A stretch of DNA of 64,000 nucleotides from contig JAFXLD010000099.1 in NCBI GenBank assembly GCA_017531385.1, positions 39,395 through 103,394 on the forward strand, given 5' to 3'. A program made the translations under genes and the position numbers. This DNA is from Clostridia bacterium (GTDB taxonomy: Bacteria > Bacillota > Clostridia > Oscillospirales > Acutalibacteraceae). Shown one piece after another: positions 24,905 to 34,487 of this stretch. The notes under the pieces are model-generated. The model searched no databases, had not been told where the DNA came from, and saw only the letters and a list, made by a program, of their open reading frames with translations. The number at the start of each line of letters is the position of its first letter. Within the stretch, counting starts at the first letter, position 1.

Positions 24905-26632
24905 TTAAGCCTCAATTGCATCAAACTTACACATCTGGGTACATACATTACAGCCTACACACTGTGTGAAGTCAATTTCTGCCTTGCCGTCCTTCATGCT
25001 GATAGCAGGACAACCGATTTTCATACACATCTTACAGTTCTTGCACTTATCCTTGTTGACCTTGAGAGGAGGATTGTGCTTGACCGTCTTGAGAAGTGCA
25101 CAGGGTCTTCTTGAAATGATGAGTGAAGGCTCGTCTGCAGCAACTTCTTCGTGAATTGCATCTCTTGTTTCCTTGAGATTATACGGGTCAACAACTCTGA
25201 CTCTCTTTATGCCCACAGCATGAGCTAAAGCAACAATATCAACCTGAGTTGCGGGGTCACCCTTGATTGTCTTACCTGTTGTGGGATTCTGCTGATGACC
25301 TGTCATACCTGTGATTGAATTATCAAGAACAATAACGGTTGATGCACTGTTGTTGTAAGCGATATCAATAAGACCTGTTACACCTGAATGGATGAATGTT
25401 GAGTCACCGATAACAGCAACACTCTTCTTTGCATTTTCTGGGTCAACCTTGTTTCTGCCGTGAAGTGCCGATACGGAAGCACCCATACAGATAACAGTAT
25501 CGATTGAATCAAGGGGCTGAAGAGCACCGAGAGTATAACAACCGATGTCACCGCTGACTGTTACCTTTTCCTGCTTGAGTGCATAGAAAAGACCTCTGTG
25601 GGGACAGCCTGCGCAAAGAACGGGAGGACGGCGGGGAATGTCGAAGCTGACGGCATCGAAATCCTTTGTTTCACCGAGAACTGCCTTTGCAACAAGAGCC
25701 TGAGAATATTCACCCTGAAGAGTGAAAACATCCTTACCGTGAACAGAAAGACCGAGTTTCTTACAATGATTTTCAATAACGGGGTCAAGTTCTTCGATAA
25801 CATAGATTGTTTCACATTCGTTTGCGAAATCAATAATCTTCTTTTCGGGAAGAGGATAAACGCAACCGAGCTTTAAATATGAAGCGTTCTTGCCGAGGAC
25901 TTCTTTTGCATAGTTATAGCAGTTACCTGCTGTGATGATACCGATTTTCTTGTCGTAATATTCAACTGTGTTGATATCATCTGTTTCACAGAATTCAATT
26001 TGTTTTGCGATTCTGTCTTCAACAACAACGTGCTTCGGAATAGCGTTTGCAGGCATCATAACATACTTCTGAGGATTCTTGATATACTCTTTAACGGGTA
26101 CATCAGCTCTGTCAGAAAGCTCTGCAAGGCTTCTTGAATGTGCAACTCTTGTTGTAAGTCTGAGAATAACAGGTGTATCAAACTTTTCTGAAAGTTCAAA
26201 TGCCTTCTTTGTGTATTCGAGGCATTCCTTTGAATCAGCAGGCTCAATCATCATTACCTTTGCGCCTTCTGCATAATGTCTTGAATCCTGCTCATTCTGT
26301 GATGAATGCATACCGGGGTCATCTGCAACACCGATAACAAAACCGCCGTTGACACCTGTATATGATGCAGTAAAAAGAGGGTCTGCAGCAACGTTGAGAC
26401 CAACGTGCTTCATACCGCAGAATGCTCTTGCACCTGCAATTGCAGCACCGAGTGCAACTTCACAGGCAACCTTTTCGTTGGGAGCCCATTCCGAATACAT
26501 TTCATCGTATGTAGCAGCAAATTCAGTAATTTCTGTACTGGGTGTACCGGGATAACTTGAAACAACATTGCAGCCTGCTTCATACAGACCTCTTGCAACG
26601 GCTTCATTACCCAGCAAAAGCTTTTTAGCCAT
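24905..26632 (-). CDS. iorA: Indolepyruvate:ferredoxin oxidoreductase, alpha subunit
   Basis: 575 residues. Order: N-terminal pyrimidine domain (LLGNEAVARGLYEAGCNVVSSYPGTPSTE), domain III, TPP-binding region with GDSTFIHSGVTGLIDIAYN and VLDNSITGMTGHQQNP, then a C-terminal ferredoxin domain with two 4Fe-4S clusters (CKNCKMCMKIGCP and CVGCNVCTQMCKF). Spacing C-x2-C-x2-C-x4-C in the first cluster is typical of IorA. It forms an operon with iorB. Own promoter and SD upstream. Points to anaerobic amino-acid fermentation or aryl-acid assimilation. Confidence 0.97.
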   Translation of the reverse strand: MAKKLLLGNEAVARGLYEAGCNVVSSYPGTPSTEITEFAATYDEMYSEWAPNEKVACEVALGAAIAGARAFCGMKHVGLNVAADPLFTASYTGVNGGFVIGVADDPGMHSSQNEQDSRHYAEGAKVMMIEPADSKECLEYTKKAFELSEKFDTPVILRLTTRVAHSRSLAELSDRADVPVKEYIKNPQKYVMMPANAIPKHVVVEDRIAKQIEFCETDDINTVEYYDKKIGIITAGNCYNYAKEVLGKNASYLKLGCVYPLPEKKIIDFANECETIYVIEELDPVIENHCKKLGLSVHGKDVFTLQGEYSQALVAKAVLGETKDFDAVSFDIPRRPPVLCAGCPHRGLFYALKQEKVTVSGDIGCYTLGALQPLDSIDTVICMGASVSALHGRNKVDPENAKKSVAVIGDSTFIHSGVTGLIDIAYNNSASTVIVLDNSITGMTGHQQNPTTGKTIKGDPATQVDIVALAHAVGIKRVRVVDPYNLKETRDAIHEEVAADEPSLIISRRPCALLKTVKHNPPLKVNKDKCKNCKMCMKIGCPAISMKDGKAEIDFTQCVGCNVCTQMCKFDAIEA

Positions 26633-26667
26633 TATATAAACCTCCGTGGATTAAAATCTATTTGTTA

Positions 26668-26696
26668 AATATACCACATTCGACAAAGAAATTCAA
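26668..26696 (-). promoter_or_regulatory. Promoter of iorAB
   Basis: Minus strand TTGAAT, 17 bases, TATATT. Confidence 0.7.
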
Positions 26697-26705
26697 CAGT
26701 TAAAA

Positions 26706-26738
26706 TAAAAAAACGGCACTTTCAGAAGAAAATGCCGT
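26706..26738 (-). terminator. Terminator downstream of the LRR lipoprotein gene (copy 1)
   Basis: Stem ACGGCA(t)TTTC / GAAA(g)TGCCGT with one mismatch, then a T-run on the minus strand. Nearly identical to the terminator at 28165-28197. Confidence 0.75.
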
Positions 26739-26785
26739 CCTGAGGTTACTTTTATTCAATTACTGAAAACAAGACATAGAACTGT

Positions 26786-26814
26786 ACACAGCTTGTTTTT
26801 CAAAAAAGCTGTGT
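26786..26814. other. Hairpin in the 3' region of the LRR lipoprotein gene
   Basis: Perfect 9-bp stem ACACAGCTT / AAGCTGTGT with an 11-base loop, between the stop codon and the terminator; no U-tract of its own. Confidence 0.4.
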
Positions 26815-26831
26815 AAGTAGTAATTAAAATA

Positions 26832-27983
26832 TTAATAAACATACTTAAAATTATTTTCTTTTGCGTACGCCTCAATTTTTGTGTTTGGTGTAACTTTAAG
26901 AGTCATCCTATCACAATTTCCAAAAGGCTCTTTACCTAAATATGCTATATCGGCTGGACATCTAACTGTTGTCAGGCTGTAGCAATTTGCAAAAGCATAA
27001 TCTCTGATTTCTTTCAGAGAATCAGGAAATTCCAGTGAAACAAGTCTTTTGCAATCCTTAAATGCATTATCATCAATACAAACAAGCTTATCATTAAAAT
27101 TAACTTTTTTAAGATACCAACAGTCACAAAAAGCAAGTTTTCCGATATACTCTACATTTTCGGGAATTGTTATTTCTTCTAAAGCTGTACACATAAAAGC
27201 GTACGAACCAATATAACGAATATTTTCAAGATTGATTTTCTTAAGCCTGTGACAATCCATAAATGTACTGCCCGCAATTCCTATTACGCCCGACGGTAAT
27301 TTTATTTCTTCCAAGCTGTAACAATTTGAAAAGACGCTGTAATCTATATAAATAACACTTTCGGGGATTTCCACGTTTTTCAATAAATAACAATATGAAA
27401 AAGTACCTCCGCATAAGGCTTCAACAGTATCGGGAATCACCACTTCACGAACAAAATGATTGTGATAGAACGTTGAACGTAAAATTTTAACCTGTCTGCC
27501 ATCAATAGTTGACGGAACATTTACATGCGTCGATTTTCCGGTATAAGTCCGAAGCGCAGCGGAACCATCTTTTAAAATGTAGTATTCATAATCACCTGAC
27601 GTATAAATTTCCTGATCATCATGGGATTCAAAATAATACAAATAATCTGATTGAGGTCTGTCTGCATGAAAATCTTCCTTATCATAAAAATCAGAATAAT
27701 ACACTATGGGATTTGCCGACATCTCTGCCAACATCCCTTCAAAAACATCTTTGGCATAATCGGGCAGTCCTTCAAGAGGATCATCGCTTGTTGTAGTTTC
27801 AGTTGTGTTGACTATGGTTGTTTCAACTGATGATGCAACAACAGATTCAGCAACCATACTATAGGATGCCATAATGTTGTCATCCGCTATTTTTGCTGTT
27901 TCATCATCAACATTACTTTCAGAGCAGGAACACAGACCAAGCAAACACAAAAAAGTAACTATTCCTGAAATAATTCTTTTCAT
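26832..27983 (-). CDS. BspA-type leucine-rich-repeat lipoprotein
   Basis: 383 residues. Signal peptide with lipobox LGLCSC, so a membrane-anchored lipoprotein on the outer face. A Thr/Asp-rich linker (about 55-75) is followed by a short unique region and then about eight LRR_5/BspA-type repeats of 22-24 residues (consensus like LKxVxIPxSVxxIxxxAFxxCxxL) from about residue 175 to the end. It closes with the typical LRR_5 C-cap ANTKIEAYAKENNFKY-like sequence. Such proteins mediate surface binding in gut bacteria; the ligand is unknown. Monocistronic, flanked by twin terminators. Confidence 0.9.
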   Translation of the reverse strand: MKRIISGIVTFLCLLGLCSCSESNVDDETAKIADDNIMASYSMVAESVVASSVETTIVNTTETTTSDDPLEGLPDYAKDVFEGMLAEMSANPIVYYSDFYDKEDFHADRPQSDYLYYFESHDDQEIYTSGDYEYYILKDGSAALRTYTGKSTHVNVPSTIDGRQVKILRSTFYHNHFVREVVIPDTVEALCGGTFSYCYLLKNVEIPESVIYIDYSVFSNCYSLEEIKLPSGVIGIAGSTFMDCHRLKKINLENIRYIGSYAFMCTALEEITIPENVEYIGKLAFCDCWYLKKVNFNDKLVCIDDNAFKDCKRLVSLEFPDSLKEIRDYAFANCYSLTTVRCPADIAYLGKEPFGNCDRMTLKVTPNTKIEAYAKENNFKYVY

Positions 27984-28164
27984 AAAAACAGCTCCTTATT
28001 TATAGTACTTCATCGCCGACACGGGAATTAATGTATCCTCTGTAAAGCTAAGGGATTACACAATTCAGCAAAAACAAACAAATAAACAAATTAGACATTT
28101 TATTCAAAGTGTCTGTTAATATAAGTTTATCACTTCATAAACCGAAAATCAATACTTTAGTCCG

Positions 28165-28197
28165 TAAAAAAACGGCACTTTCCGAAGAAAATGCCGT
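28165..28197 (-). terminator. Terminator downstream of the TM-ectodomain-TM gene (copy 2)
   Basis: Same stem and arms as the 26706-26738 terminator, differing by one loop base (ACGGCACTTTC then C instead of A). T-run on the minus strand, 14 bp past the stop. The 28 bp on either side show no coding potential, and I see nothing else in the intergenic stretch 27984-28210. Confidence 0.75.
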
Positions 28198-28210
28198 AAT
28201 AAGTAATAAC

Positions 28211-28945
28211 TTATAAATTTGATGATGAAGTTCTTGTAACTGTTTTTCCGGAACAGATTTTCTTTTTCACCATTATTATAATAAAAATAACAATACATTC
28301 AAGAATTGTTACCAATGTTGCTGTTTTTAATGATCTTATAGTTACAGCGTAATTAATACGTGATAAATAGTCTTCTATCAATCCGTGATTTTCAAATACT
28401 TTATCAGAAAATTCATCAGGAAATTGTTTCATGTCTGTTTTTAACAATGCTCTGTATTCCCCTACATAAGCATTATCATCATAAAAGAAAGCCAATGTGT
28501 AAATACTGCCATCATAAGAAAAATACACAAGATTTGACAAGTTAACAAAATGCTCACCGTCTGAAATATTATTTTGCTGTGCCACCGATGAATAAATTAC
28601 AAGAGTCACCTGATATGCTTTTTCATCCAATGACTTATCTTGCAGAATTTCCCAAGCTTTTTCCTGATCAACTAATGTATAATTATATTCAGATAATTCA
28701 GAAACAAAATCACCAAAACTAAAATTCAAATCTGCATAATAAGAATAATCATGTGTTTTTGTTGTTGCTTTTGTTAATACAGGCTCTTTTGTAATAACAG
28801 AAAAATAATTATTCAGAAAATTATCATCTTTATCATAATATGAAAGACAAGGTGTAAAAAACATATTGGCAGCAACAATAAATACAATGGCAAAATTCAG
28901 TACGATAGATAATAAAGCAAAAATCCACTTTTTCAAGTTCACCAT
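28211..28945 (-). CDS. Membrane protein of unknown function (TM-ectodomain-TM)
   Basis: 244 residues from ATG 28945, chosen for its SD AAAGGACGG. One TM helix near the N-terminus (about 5-28, WIFALLSIVLNFAIVFIVAA), a roughly 175-residue extracytoplasmic region rich in Tyr, Asp and Asn with no family I recognise, a second TM helix (about 205-228, ATLVTILECIVIFIIIMV), and a short basic tail. AT-rich codon use. Same topology as the next upstream gene but no convincing sequence identity with it. Not assigned a function. Confidence 0.75.
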   Translation of the reverse strand: MVNLKKWIFALLSIVLNFAIVFIVAANMFFTPCLSYYDKDDNFLNNYFSVITKEPVLTKATTKTHDYSYYADLNFSFGDFVSELSEYNYTLVDQEKAWEILQDKSLDEKAYQVTLVIYSSVAQQNNISDGEHFVNLSNLVYFSYDGSIYTLAFFYDDNAYVGEYRALLKTDMKQFPDEFSDKVFENHGLIEDYLSRINYAVTIRSLKTATLVTILECIVIFIIIMVKKKICSGKTVTRTSSSNL

Positions 28946-29019
28946 AAACACCGTCCTTTTATCAATAAGGTACAAACTTAGATATGCAGAAAAGTTTCAC
29001 ATAACACAGGTCAGTAATA

Positions 29020-29640
29020 TTATAACAGCTTTTGATTATTAATATTTTTCTTTTGCTTATTTAATATTAAAATAGCCAAAATTATAAGTGCTGATATCAC
29101 GCCAATAACAACACCGTGCTTAACAGAAAACATCTTTAAATTAGAAACATAATCATGTTGAAAGTCATCAAAAAAATTCTGTTTTTCAAAATCGTTCAAA
29201 TCAAAATCATTAACAATATCTGCATTATCAATTGTGTACCATGTAGTTAAAAAACCATTATCTCCAGCACATACCGAACAAAGATATACATTGGAATCTT
29301 TTATCACAATATAGCCTATAAAAAAAGTTTTACCATAATTGCCGGTATCTACTTTTTTATTTGATGCAAAGGATAACGCAAGAACATCTGTTGAAGATAA
29401 ATTCATGCGCAATGCATCAAAATAACTCATTGCAGAAAGTTGACATTTGTCAAGCAACTTAAAATAATCAACTTCATACTCACCTATTGTTGTTGAAGAT
29501 TTGTCAAATCCTGTTATTGCATCTTTTAATGTTATTGCTGTATCGTCAGTGTCATAGCCAAAAGTAGTAAATACATTACTGCCAAAAAATACAGAAACTG
29601 CTAATACTATCACTACAATTATTGAGATTATTTTTTTCAT
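29020..29640 (-). CDS. Membrane protein of unknown function (signal/TM-ectodomain-TM)
   Basis: 206 residues. Hydrophobic N-terminus (KKIISIIVVIVLAVSVFFG) that may be a signal peptide or an anchor, an extracytoplasmic stretch of about 140 residues, and a second TM helix near the C-terminus (VVIGVISALIILAILIL) with a Lys/Asn-rich tail. Two Cys (in YLCSVCAG) sit in the ectodomain. SD AGGAGG and its own promoter. No family recognised. It lies next to another small membrane protein of the same layout. Confidence 0.75.
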   Translation of the reverse strand: MKKIISIIVVIVLAVSVFFGSNVFTTFGYDTDDTAITLKDAITGFDKSSTTIGEYEVDYFKLLDKCQLSAMSYFDALRMNLSSTDVLALSFASNKKVDTGNYGKTFFIGYIVIKDSNVYLCSVCAGDNGFLTTWYTIDNADIVNDFDLNDFEKQNFFDDFQHDYVSNLKMFSVKHGVVIGVISALIILAILILNKQKKNINNQKLL

Positions 29641-29675
29641 AAGAATCCTCCTGTTCTGTACTTTCTGATACTATT

Positions 29676-29704
29676 ATAATACAAGATATTTTCCGGAGTG
29701 TCAA
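29676..29704 (-). promoter_or_regulatory. Promoter of the 29020-29640 membrane protein gene
   Basis: Minus strand TTGACA, 17 bases, TATTAT. Confidence 0.72.
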
Positions 29705-29736
29705 CAAAAAAACAGGACTCAAAAGTCCTGTTTTGC
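29703..29736 (-). terminator. Terminator of the PurF-like gene
   Basis: 9-bp stem AACAGGACT / AGTCCTGTT, 4-base loop, long T-run on the minus strand. Confidence 0.85.
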
Positions 29737-29750
29737 GTATGTTTTTTAAT

Positions 29751-31157
29751 TTATTCTTTACCGTTCCAGCAATATGTGCAAAGCTTGTCTGCGGGAAGAC
29801 CTGTTGCTTCAAGCATATCGTCAAGACGGTTATATATAAGAGACGTGAAGTGGAGTTTTTCACCGATTTTTTCAACCATTTTCTTATATCTTTCACTGTC
29901 GGGATCTGCATATTCCTGAAGCACTTCACGGCTTACATTTTCACCCTCAAGTTCAGCAATAACTCTTCTTGTTATCAGATCCATTTCGGAGCTTGAACGT
30001 GAGAAATTCAGATATTTACAATTGAACAGCAACGGCGGACAAGCAGGTCTGATATGAACTTCCTTGGCACCGCTGTCATAAAGGAATTCCGTTGTTTCAC
30101 GAAGTTGTGTACCTCTGACGATTGAATCGTCAATAAGCAGAAGGCTTTTGCCGTCGATAAGGTCGTGTATGGGAATAAGTTTCATCTTTGCGATAAGATT
30201 TCTCTTGCTCTGATTTGCAGGCATAAATGAACGAGGCCATGTGGGAGTATATTTGACAAAGGGTCTTGCATAAGGAACACCTGATTCATTTGCATAACCT
30301 ACCGCATGAGCAATTCCCGAATCGGGAATACCTGCAACACAATCAGGTTTTACATGGTCACGACGGGCAATAAGCTTTCCGCAGTTGTTTCGCATCTTTT
30401 CAACGCTTATTCCTTCATAAGATGATGACGGATAACCGTAATACACCCAGAGGAATGTGCAGATTTTCATTTCATCACCGGGAGAAACAAGTGTTTTAAT
30501 GTCGTTTTCATCAAATACAACAACTTCACCGGGACCGAGCTCTTTATAATCATGGTAACCGAGATTAAGATATGCAAAGCTCTCAAAACTTGCACAATAT
30601 CCTTCTTCTTTTTTACCGATTACAACAGGAGTTCTGCCGAGCTTATCACGGGCAGCATAAATACCCTTGTTTGTAAGAATAATCATACTCAGAGAGCCGT
30701 CAATAATCTCCTGAGCATATTTTATACCTTCAATGAAATTATCTTTTCGGTTGATTATAGCTGCTACAAGTTCGGTGGGATTGATCTCACCGTTCTGCAT
30801 TTCAAAGAAATGTGTCTGACTGCCGATAATACTGTCAACGATTTCATCAATGTTATTGATTTTGCCGACTGTTGTTATGGCAAACGTTCCGTGGTGACTT
30901 CTTACAAGAATTGGCTGTGCTTCAAAATCAGAAATACAACCGATGCCGTAATTGCCGTGCATGGACTCATATTCATCAAGAAATTTTGTTCTGAAAGGTG
31001 CATTTTCAATATTGTGAATTGCCTTATCAAAACCCTTTTCTTTACCGTAAACAGCAAGTCCTGCTCGTCTTGTTCCCAGATGAAAATGATAATCAGTTCC
31101 GAAGAACAGATCGAATACACAATCTTCTTTTGATGCAACTCCAAAAAATCCGCCCAT
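29751..31157 (-). CDS. PurF-like amidophosphoribosyltransferase lacking the glutaminase cysteine
   Basis: 468 residues. The C-terminal half is a clear PRTase with PRPP loop LLLIDDSIVRGTQLRETT, and GIPDSGIAHAVGYANESGVPY matches PurF. The N-terminal half aligns to the class II glutamine amidotransferase domain (NYGIGCISD, DKLGRTPVVIGKKEEGYCASFESFAY). The chain starts MGGFFGVASK where PurF has the catalytic Cys at position 1 or 2 (MCGIFG), so the glutaminase nucleophile is absent. The ATG is unambiguous (SD GTGAGG, promoter just upstream). It may use ammonia or have another role; PurF proper could be elsewhere. Monocistronic. Confidence 0.88.
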   Translation of the reverse strand: MGGFFGVASKEDCVFDLFFGTDYHFHLGTRRAGLAVYGKEKGFDKAIHNIENAPFRTKFLDEYESMHGNYGIGCISDFEAQPILVRSHHGTFAITTVGKINNIDEIVDSIIGSQTHFFEMQNGEINPTELVAAIINRKDNFIEGIKYAQEIIDGSLSMIILTNKGIYAARDKLGRTPVVIGKKEEGYCASFESFAYLNLGYHDYKELGPGEVVVFDENDIKTLVSPGDEMKICTFLWVYYGYPSSSYEGISVEKMRNNCGKLIARRDHVKPDCVAGIPDSGIAHAVGYANESGVPYARPFVKYTPTWPRSFMPANQSKRNLIAKMKLIPIHDLIDGKSLLLIDDSIVRGTQLRETTEFLYDSGAKEVHIRPACPPLLFNCKYLNFSRSSSEMDLITRRVIAELEGENVSREVLQEYADPDSERYKKMVEKIGEKLHFTSLIYNRLDDMLEATGLPADKLCTYCWNGKE

Positions 31158-31172
31158 AAATTTACCTCACAT

Positions 31173-31201
31173 TTTATATAGCGCTGATATTTTAAAAGCA
31201 A
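31173..31201 (-). promoter_or_regulatory. Promoter of the PurF-like gene
   Basis: Minus strand TTGCTT, 17 bases, TATAAA. No purine riboswitch is visible in the short leader. Confidence 0.62.
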
Positions 31202-31219
31202 TAAAATTTAAATATTTCA

Positions 31220-32023
31220 TTATTGCAATTGCTGTAACATATCCTGACCGAAGAAATCAAATATAGTAGACGGTCTCAGACCGTTAAGTGTCAGCATATC
31301 TGACGGAATGGTGGGTGAAAACTCATTAACATTGATAGTTGTTGTTACAACACCGTCTGCATCGCCATAATCAACTTGTCGGAGTTCACCCTCTACAAAG
31401 TAGAAATGAATTGAAATCTCGTCAGCATAATATTTATAGCAGGTTGCAGTCTGACCGTTAAAATCAACCTGAGTCTGTTCAAAGTCATTGAAATTGTATG
31501 TTGACAGATCCAGAACCTCTGTCATAGCTGTTATCTCAGACATATCAAAATCAGTCTGTCCGCCGAGCATAGTCATAATTGAATCAAAATCAATGTATTT
31601 TTTTTCGGTGTTATTTATAAGATATATTTTCTCATTCTTGAACATAATACCCAGATTCATACCTTCAATATCTGATGTGGTATAAAAATCTTTTCCGTTT
31701 ATGGCGAACTTCATTTCAGTCGCAACATCATCTGCATTCATAACCGCTGAAATATAATAATTACCTGAAATATATGCCTGAATTTTTTCGCCCTCTGATG
31801 CATCCATAATAAAATTCATTTCAGGAAAATCTGTTTCGGGTACAGCTGCCGAAACGTTTTCAAAATTTTCTGTGCTCACAGAAGAAGATACATCCGGAAG
31901 CTCGTCCGGCTGTTTTTCATTGCTGCCGCTTAAAACCAGCAAAACACCGATTCCGACTGCCATAACCAGAATAAATCCGACAACCGAAATAAGTATTTTT
32001 TTGTTACCGCTTAATCCATTCAT
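31220..32023 (-). CDS. TM-anchored secreted protein of unknown function
   Basis: 267 residues. Short basic N-terminus, one TM helix (about 10-32, ILISVVGFILVMAVGIGVLLVL), a Ser/Glu/Pro linker, then an extracytoplasmic domain rich in beta-strand-like stretches (YYISAVMNADDVATEMKFAI, QTATCYKYYADEISIHFYF). The pattern is reminiscent of LolA/LppX-like lipoprotein-carrier folds, but this is only a shape impression. SD AGGTGATATC just before the ATG and a consensus promoter upstream. Function unknown. Confidence 0.75.
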   Translation of the reverse strand: MNGLSGNKKILISVVGFILVMAVGIGVLLVLSGSNEKQPDELPDVSSSVSTENFENVSAAVPETDFPEMNFIMDASEGEKIQAYISGNYYISAVMNADDVATEMKFAINGKDFYTTSDIEGMNLGIMFKNEKIYLINNTEKKYIDFDSIMTMLGGQTDFDMSEITAMTEVLDLSTYNFNDFEQTQVDFNGQTATCYKYYADEISIHFYFVEGELRQVDYGDADGVVTTTINVNEFSPTIPSDMLTLNGLRPSTIFDFFGQDMLQQLQ

Positions 32024-32050
32024 GATATCACCTGTATTTTTTATGTAAAC

Positions 32051-32079
32051 AGTATATTTTATTTTTATATTTTTGTCAA
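32051..32079 (-). promoter_or_regulatory. Promoter of the 31220-32023 gene
   Basis: Minus strand TTGACA, 17 bases, TATACT. Confidence 0.8.
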
Positions 32080-32141
32080 CACAAAAACAGCCTTTATTTT
32101 TGCTTCAAAATATTTACAGTAAAAAAAGAAAAAAGTTAAAC

Positions 32142-32172
32142 TTGAATATTGCAGATTTTTATACTATATGAT
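32142..32172 (+). promoter_or_regulatory. Possible promoter of the DUF5696-like/metA operon
   Basis: TTGAAT (32142-32147) with TATATG at 17 bp or TATGAT at 19 bp; the -10 is imperfect. Confidence 0.45.
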
Positions 32173-32206
32173 ATACTTAATTGATACAAAACTGCGAGGT
32201 GATAAA

Positions 32207-34474
32207 ATGCATACAAAAAGATTTTTCATATCGGTCATTACAATTATTCTGACTTTGTGCATTTTATTGTCTTCATGTGCTGTCGGCTCAGTAAAATTCA
32301 GAACCGGCACGGTCATTGATGCAAAACCGGCAGACAGCGGTTATCACACATTTTCAGGCAAGAGCGAAACAGTCGCAAAAAATGAATTTATAGAGCTTAG
32401 CATTGATAAAAATAATCATTCAATCATTGTAAAAGATCTCCTGACAAATTATACATGGAATGCGCTTCCTGAAAGAAAAAATGAAACAGCATATACTTTC
32501 GGTCTTACACTTTATACAGCAAACGGAATTTACAAACTCAACACACAGGACAATTCCGTTGCATTTTCCTCTTCATCATTCAATATTGACAACGGAAAAC
32601 TGTCAGTCAGCTATATTCTGTCCGACAACAAAGAAACTGCAAAAAAAAGCATTGAAGAAATGACAAAAAATGATATTTTTGTATGCTTCAACGCTGTATT
32701 TTCAATGAAAGATCAATCTGTATATTTAGATATTGATTTATCGCAAACGGTATGTACTGACGGTGCTTTTATTTCAGATTTTTCCGTTATGCCGTTTTTC
32801 GGAGCATCATATTCCGATTCTGCAGATGACTATTTCCTTATACCCGATAATTCAGGAGCTGTAATGCACCTTGCCAAAAATGATGCGGCAACCGACAATG
32901 TAAAAGTTCATGTATACGGAGAAAACCCGTATAATGAGGCTGAATATGATTCAGCATCTGCAACGGTTCCTGTATTCGGAATAAAAAGAAGTAACAGTGC
33001 ATTCTCCGCTGTAATAACAGACGGTGATGCTCTGGCTGTTATAAATGCAAAAAGAGCATCAAACGGAGAGCCTTCTGTTGCCTATCCTGAGTTAATTATA
33101 ACTGAAGTAAAAACAACAGAGAATAACAGCCTTTACAAAGGACTTTCATACGACGGAAAAATCAGTATTGCATACAAGTTTTTATCAGACAATAACGCAA
33201 ATTACTCAGGTATGGCAACTGTTTCCCGTGAAGAATTTATATCGAACTCGGTACTGTCATCTTCTAAAACCGATATACAGAATGAATTTCCGTTTTATCT
33301 TACTGTTGTAGGACAAGCAGATTCAAAAAGTCTGACAACCATCAATCAGACAAAAGATATTCTCGGGATACTCAAGGGAAAAGGAATAAACAATATCATT
33401 CTCAGCTACAAAGGTCTTCTTTCTGGCGGTATTGCACAGAAAAATCTTTATACATCAGCAGTAAGCAATAAACTCGGTGGCAAAACCGGGCTTGAAGAAT
33501 TATATGAATATACAAGAACTCAGAACTGTACATTAATGCTTGGTACAAATATTTTTTCATCGTCAAAAAACTTTTTACCCACAGAAAAATCATTATCGAT
33601 ACAAAATGATACCTCAGCATTTGTTATGAGAAATGATCTGGCATTCAATAATAATGCAGGTAACAGTCTTTACACAAGAATCGGAAGCAAATCATTTCAG
33701 CTCGGAAAAGAAAAAATGAATTCAGCTATATATTCACAAACTCCTGATTATATAATGAATCTTATGAATATAAACAAACTTCATGATAAATTCCAGACAT
33801 ATCTTGAAGACGATATTTTTTCAGTTATTGACGGAATAACGGTTACCGACGCAGGACAAACCGTCTATTCCGATCAGAAAAATGACAGACAAACGGCAAT
33901 GAATACAGTCTCATCACTTCTTCGTGCAGTTTCAAATTACGGGAAGCTTTGTGTTGAAGGCGGAAATATCTATTCAATTTACAATGCAGATATTGTTGCA
34001 GGAATGGAATTTGATACTTTCTATCCCGAAAGTGAACATTATGAATCCGTGCCTTTTGCTCAATCTGTTTTACACGGAACCGTTCTTTATTCGGGAAATC
34101 CGATTGATGCAGGTAATCCTCTCTACAGATATGAAATGCTCAGATACATCGAATACGGAGCTGTGCCAAGCTATGAATGGATTTATTCCGAAGCAAACAT
34201 TTACTGCTACAGCGGATATCTTCTTTCGGAAAGAATATCTGAAATCGTTGAGTTTTATAATGATGCAACTGCAATTTTTACGGATCTTGCAGATGACACG
34301 ATAATAAACCACAGAAAAATTAAAAAAGATGCTGACGGTAAACCTGTTTCAGGTGTTTACTGCACAACATATTCCGACGGTACCGAAATTTATGTAAATT
34401 ACACAGGCAATATTGTTTCAACATCCGAAAATATTGCAATCGGACCGTATGACTATGTAAGCGTAAAGAGATAA
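32207..34474 (+). CDS. Large lipoprotein, DUF5696-like
   Basis: 755 residues from ATG 32207, chosen for the SD GAGGTGAT. Signal peptide with lipobox LLSSCAV, so an outer-face lipoprotein. Then a long region with beta-sandwich character, followed by a TIM-barrel-like half ([47 protein letters not shown]), which recalls glycosidase-like DUF5696 proteins. I see the expected acidic residues ([11 protein letters not shown]) but no proven catalytic pair. First gene of a four-gene run with metA 13 bp downstream. Family assignment is from memory of similar proteins and is tentative. Confidence 0.7.
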   Translation: MHTKRFFISVITIILTLCILLSSCAVGSVKFRTGTVIDAKPADSGYHTFSGKSETVAKNEFIELSIDKNNHSIIVKDLLTNYTWNALPERKNETAYTFGLTLYTANGIYKLNTQDNSVAFSSSSFNIDNGKLSVSYILSDNKETAKKSIEEMTKNDIFVCFNAVFSMKDQSVYLDIDLSQTVCTDGAFISDFSVMPFFGASYSDSADDYFLIPDNSGAVMHLAKNDAATDNVKVHVYGENPYNEAEYDSASATVPVFGIKRSNSAFSAVITDGDALAVINAKRASNGEPSVAYPELIITEVKTTENNSLYKGLSYDGKISIAYKFLSDNNANYSGMATVSREEFISNSVLSSSKTDIQNEFPFYLTVVGQADSKSLTTINQTKDILGILKGKGINNIILSYKGLLSGGIAQKNLYTSAVSNKLGGKTGLEELYEYTRTQNCTLMLGTNIFSSSKNFLPTEKSLSIQNDTSAFVMRNDLAFNNNAGNSLYTRIGSKSFQLGKEKMNSAIYSQTPDYIMNLMNINKLHDKFQTYLEDDIFSVIDGITVTDAGQTVYSDQKNDRQTAMNTVSSLLRAVSNYGKLCVEGGNIYSIYNADIVAGMEFDTFYPESEHYESVPFAQSVLHGTVLYSGNPIDAGNPLYRYEMLRYIEYGAVPSYEWIYSEANIYCYSGYLLSERISEIVEFYNDATAIFTDLADDTIINHRKIKKDADGKPVSGVYCTTYSDGTEIYVNYTGNIVSTSENIAIGPYDYVSVKR

Positions 34475-34487
34475 AGGAGCAAAAAAC

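Noticed and set aside
28211-29640. The two TM-ectodomain-TM proteins as recent paralogues
   Set aside because: Topology matches but I could not find convincing shared motifs or identity by eye.
31158-31220. Purine riboswitch or PurR box upstream of the PurF-like gene
   Set aside because: The leader is too short and no aptamer core or inverted PurBox was seen.
34475-34487. SAM riboswitch or T-box before metA
   Set aside because: Only 13 bp separate it from the lipoprotein gene, and no aptamer was seen upstream of that gene.
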